IMG/VR virus record: IMGVR_UViG_3300035681_001763
Location: 1-26,718 of that record
From: a virus
Length of the DNA: 26,718 bases
Reading direction: 5' to 3' (one strand)
Made by a program: the position numbers and the translations under genes
The notes under the pieces: generated by a model
Told to the model about the DNA's origin: nothing
The model's input: only the letters and a program-made list of their open reading frames with translations
Databases searched by the model: none
Shown: one piece after another, positions 23,857 through 26,718 of the stretch
Numbering within the stretch: position 1 is the stretch's first letter
Layout: the number at the start of each line of letters is the position of its first letter

Positions 23857-25439
23857 CAGATTTACGACCTGAAAGCCAAAAAAAGATTGATGAGGCTTAT
23901 CTAGACTATCCTAATCCCGGTGACTTCCCTGAATTTGATGCAGGGAAATATGGAATTACTGAGTTTAAACAGGCGATCGCAAATGCCGAGGTTGGAGCAG
24001 TCTTAGGCTCAGGATCTGCTGCTGAGTTCGGAACTAAAATAGACGCTGCAACAATGCCTACGGGCGGGACTGGCAATTTAGGCTGGTTGTCTGCAATTTG
24101 GAAATTAATAAGCGATCGTATCCCTGCACTTTCAAACGGGAAAATCCCCGTAGAAGTAGGGAGTTTGAACGTTTCTGTCAGCAATGCTTCTTTAGAAATT
24201 GCTAATGATGCAGGTAATCCAATTCCTATTAGTGATGCTGGGGGTAGCATTACTGTAGATGGTACGTTTTGGCAAGCTACACAACCCGTGAGTGCAGCCA
24301 GTTTACCTTTACCGACTGGTGCAGCTACAGCAGCTAAACAACCCGCGCTAGGAATAGCCGGAACAGCTAGTACAGACGTAATTACTGTGCAAGGCATTGC
24401 GGGAGGTGTTGCTCAACCTGTAACCATTGCCACATTACCAGCATTAGCAACTGGTACAAACACCATAGGAGCTATTAGTAATACTTCATTTGCCGCTACA
24501 CAAAGCGGCACTTGGAATATCACTAATATTTCCGGTACTGTTTCTCTGCCCACTGGAGCATCTACCAGTGCTTTACAGACTACGGGAAATACTTCTTTAA
24601 GTAATATTGACTCCAAAACCCCGGCATTAGGTCAAGCTTTGGCTGCGGCTAGTAGTCCAGTAGTATTACCATCGGCAATGGTGACTGATTTAAAATCAGT
24701 AAGCATTACAGGAACATTGCCAGCATTTGCGTCTACACCTACTTTTAATATTGGTACAGCACCAAGTTTAACTTTCACTAACACTAGCTTTACAGCTAAC
24801 GCTGGCACTAACCTCAACACATCAGCATTAGCGTTAGAAAGTGGTGGTAATCTAGCGGGAATAAATACTAAATTACCTTCAGGCTTGACTGTTAGTAGCA
24901 CTAGATTGCTGGTAGATGGTAGTGGTGTAACTCAGCCTGTAAGTTTGGCTAGTGTACCCGCAGGGCTGGCATACGAAAGCACTGTAACTATTACTCGTGC
25001 TGCAAATACCACAGCTTATATAGCTAATGATGTGTATGGTGGTGTATTCCAGCTTACTAACATAGGTGCTAGTGGTGGGTATGTATTCCTAAACTACTTA
25101 GGAATTATCTTCAATATCACAGCCTTACCTAGTGGGATGGGTGCTTTTGCTGTTTATCTTTATTCAGGTTCACCACCGTCTGCTATTGCTGATAACAGCC
25201 CATTTAGTATTCCTGCCGGAGATACAGCAAGTATTTTAAATCTAAATGGAATTATTTTAACAGCTTCATTAGCAAGGGGCGGTGGTCGTGTAGTAGCTGA
25301 AGCTTTGAATATAAATCAACTATTTAAGTTGGCTACTGGGCAAACTTCTTTATGGGGTTATCTCGTGACATTAGGGGGGTTCAATCCTGCGGCTAACTCT
25401 GAAACAGCAACCATCTGTGCTAGGAGTTTTGCACCATGA
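23853..25439 (+). CDS. phage tail or virion structural protein
   Basis: A 528-residue protein. After the shared N-terminus, residues about 120-350 are Ala/Ser/Thr/Gly-rich, beta-type repeats in the style SITVDGTFWQATQPVSA and LPTGAATAAKQPALG, which I recognise from many phage tail or fibre-associated proteins. The C-terminal domain (about 370-528) has a jelly-roll-like pattern with ANTTAYIANDVYGGVF, LPSGMGAFAVYLY and LATGQTSLWGYLVTLGGF, also recurrent in phage virion proteins. It probably forms part of the tail fibre or tail tip. It overlaps the next gene by four bases (ATGA), so the two are co-translated. Its exact place in the virion is not determined. Confidence 0.7.
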   Translation: MTDLRPESQKKIDEAYLDYPNPGDFPEFDAGKYGITEFKQAIANAEVGAVLGSGSAAEFGTKIDAATMPTGGTGNLGWLSAIWKLISDRIPALSNGKIPVEVGSLNVSVSNASLEIANDAGNPIPISDAGGSITVDGTFWQATQPVSAASLPLPTGAATAAKQPALGIAGTASTDVITVQGIAGGVAQPVTIATLPALATGTNTIGAISNTSFAATQSGTWNITNISGTVSLPTGASTSALQTTGNTSLSNIDSKTPALGQALAAASSPVVLPSAMVTDLKSVSITGTLPAFASTPTFNIGTAPSLTFTNTSFTANAGTNLNTSALALESGGNLAGINTKLPSGLTVSSTRLLVDGSGVTQPVSLASVPAGLAYESTVTITRAANTTAYIANDVYGGVFQLTNIGASGGYVFLNYLGIIFNITALPSGMGAFAVYLYSGSPPSAIADNSPFSIPAGDTASILNLNGIILTASLARGGGRVVAEALNINQLFKLATGQTSLWGYLVTLGGFNPAANSETATICARSFAP

Positions 25440-26608
25440 GAAATGCTACTAGATCGGTGGTTTTGAGAAAAAGTGGAATAGACAGAGACAGTTTGTTGTC
25501 CAAATTCTTATTTTATTTTGATGCTAACCAAGGCGTAACATCTACAGGAAGCAATATTTCTGAATGGCAAGATATAGCTTCAGGATTAGTGGCTACTCAA
25601 GCTACCAGTGCTTCACAGCCTTTAATTGATTTTAGAAATGGACAGGTTTATGTAGATTTTGCAAACAATAACACTAGATTTTTAACTGTCAATAATCCTC
25701 TGACTATTGCTAATGCCAGTAAGGTTTATTTTTGTTTTAGCAATGTAATTATTGCTGGGACTATCAATGCTTCTTCCATATCTTCATTTGAATTAGGAAG
25801 ATATGGGAATCTCTTCAGTGCGATTATTTTATTTAATGGAATGCCTTCTGTTGAAGAGGATTCAATAATACTTGAATTTTTAAAAGGAAGGTTAATCTAC
25901 AATTCTCAAACTATAAATTCTATTTTTTTGCAAGCAGGAGATTTATTAACAAAAAGAGTCAGTACAATATCAGACGTATTTTTTCCTAGTATTACTAACT
26001 TTCAATCGGCTTTTCAAGGTTGCTCATCACTAACTAGCTTCCCTTTGATTGATACTAGAAATGTGACTAGCCTTCAATCTACTTTTTTTGATTGCTCTTC
26101 CCTGGCTAGTCTTCCATTACTAGATACAAGGAATGTCAGTGCTTTTTCATTTATATGTCGTGGATGCTCATCCCTAACTAGCTTTCCATTAATTGATACT
26201 AGCAATGGTACAATTTTTAATCAAGGATGGTCTTTTACCCCTTCATTAACTAGCTTCCCATTAATTAATATCAACAAAGGGACTACTTTTCAATTTGCTT
26301 GGATTAATTCTGGAATGGTCAACTTTCCAGCTAACTTTTTTGATAATTGGACGGCTACTCCAATAGCGAGTTGTTTTGAAGGTACTTGGCAAAATTGCAC
26401 AGCATTAACTTCGCAATCTGTAGAGAATATTTTAGTATCAATAGCTGCTTCTGGAAGGTCTGCACCCGCAGGTGCTACAGGCACACAGCCTGATATTACC
26501 ATCAACTATAGTACGGCTACAGGATCTTTGTCTGCCGCAACTAACAGCGCAGTTTCTACTCTCAAATCAAGAGGATGGAAACCTAGAGTTAACGGAACAT
26601 ATATTTAA
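25436..26608 (+). CDS. candidate receptor-binding protein with lectin-like and BspA-type LRR domains
   Basis: A 390-residue protein. Residues about 24-60 (FYFDANQGVTSTGSNISEWQD) match the start of concanavalin/LamG-like domains in phage tail proteins. From about 185 to 310 there are four to five copies of a unit of about 23 residues with the core CSSLTSFPLIDT followed by NVT-type residues, as in BspA-type or DUF285 leucine-rich repeats used in surface binding. The C-terminus (about 325-390) ends in GWKPRVNGTYI, as in other surface or tail proteins. It is coupled by an ATGA overlap to the tail protein and has an AGGAG site. A host-recognition role is inferred. Confidence 0.7.
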   Translation: MRNATRSVVLRKSGIDRDSLLSKFLFYFDANQGVTSTGSNISEWQDIASGLVATQATSASQPLIDFRNGQVYVDFANNNTRFLTVNNPLTIANASKVYFCFSNVIIAGTINASSISSFELGRYGNLFSAIILFNGMPSVEEDSIILEFLKGRLIYNSQTINSIFLQAGDLLTKRVSTISDVFFPSITNFQSAFQGCSSLTSFPLIDTRNVTSLQSTFFDCSSLASLPLLDTRNVSAFSFICRGCSSLTSFPLIDTSNGTIFNQGWSFTPSLTSFPLININKGTTFQFAWINSGMVNFPANFFDNWTATPIASCFEGTWQNCTALTSQSVENILVSIAASGRSAPAGATGTQPDITINYSTATGSLSAATNSAVSTLKSRGWKPRVNGTYI

Positions 26609-26620
26609 GGATTTGAGACA

Positions 26621-26718
26621 ATGACAAAACAAGAATGGCTGCTTACTCAAATTAAAAAATTCCCTGAATTATCCGCTAGGGAATTAACAGGTAAACTTAA
26701 TGATAAGATATTGGTTGA
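26621..26718 (+). CDS. 5' end of a further gene, partial
   Basis: ATG at 26621, with AAGGA about ten bases upstream, opens MTKQEWLLTQIKKFPELS and continues to the window edge (32 codons). The beginning looks like a small helical phage protein. It follows the receptor-binding candidate by 12 bases and is probably in the same operon. No family is assigned. Confidence 0.5.
   Translation, partial: MTKQEWLLTQIKKFPELSARELTGKLNDKILV

Noticed and set aside
23906-24397. Minus-strand ORF of 163 codons inside the tail protein gene
   Set aside because: It is antisense to low-complexity Ala/Thr-rich coding sequence and has no independent start signals or known features.
1-26718. tRNA, rRNA, integrase or attachment site
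   Set aside because: I looked for these as prophage markers and saw none that I could support by eye.

Overview
The window looks like a phage or prophage genome segment from a cyanobacterial, probably filamentous, host. The main clue to the host is the very frequent HIP1 octamer (GCGATCGC), which lies inside and between genes in every part of the window, on an AT-rich background. The phage clues are a 2919-residue tape-measure protein, a small and large terminase pair, and modular tail-fibre or receptor-binding proteins. I see no integrase, tRNA, rRNA, portal or major capsid gene here, so I cannot tell an integrated prophage from a free phage or a plasmid-prophage.

Layout. From 1 to 6191 there is a run of plus-strand virion or injection-type genes: a partial gene, a small overlapping ORF, a JAMM/JAB-like protein (183-854), a 373-residue membrane-prone protein with a C-terminal AT-hook (856-1977), and a 1396-residue protein with three tandem lipase-like alpha/beta-hydrolase modules (2001-6191). 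The last three genes share a four-cysteine motif that occurs six times and is probably a small metal-binding or disulphide knuckle. The tape measure spans 6208-14967, followed by two small unknown genes. From 16132 to 16540 no gene is visible, but there is a long inverted repeat, a good sigma70-type promoter and a 5'-UTR hairpin. Next come an unknown 293-residue gene, a small OB-like gene, a Cro/CI-like HTH gene, a small unknown gene, and terS-terL (18942-21018).

The most unusual part is 21018-23285. Directly at the terL stop codon begins a CRISPR array of eight 36-nt repeats and seven unique spacers. Five bases beyond the last repeat lies the stop codon of a minus-strand, 546-residue TnpB/Cas12-like RuvC nuclease. 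There is no cas1, cas2 or other cas gene. The 3' end of the nuclease gene contains an inverted, imperfect copy of the CRISPR repeat (23 of 29 positions identical) next to two small hairpins. This is what a tracrRNA or omega-RNA-like scaffold overlapping the coding sequence would look like. A 43-nt imperfect palindrome lies just upstream of the nuclease start and resembles an IS200/IS605 end. Together these suggest a minimal type V-U-like CRISPR system (closest in concept to the cyanobacterial V-U2 group) that arose from a tnpB transposon and sits in a phage genome.

Beyond it, plus-strand genes resume: a small protein (23431-23757) and a 528-residue tail protein that share an N-terminal sequence, then a 390-residue lectin-like plus BspA-type leucine-rich-repeat protein that is a candidate receptor-binding protein, and the start of one more gene at the right edge.
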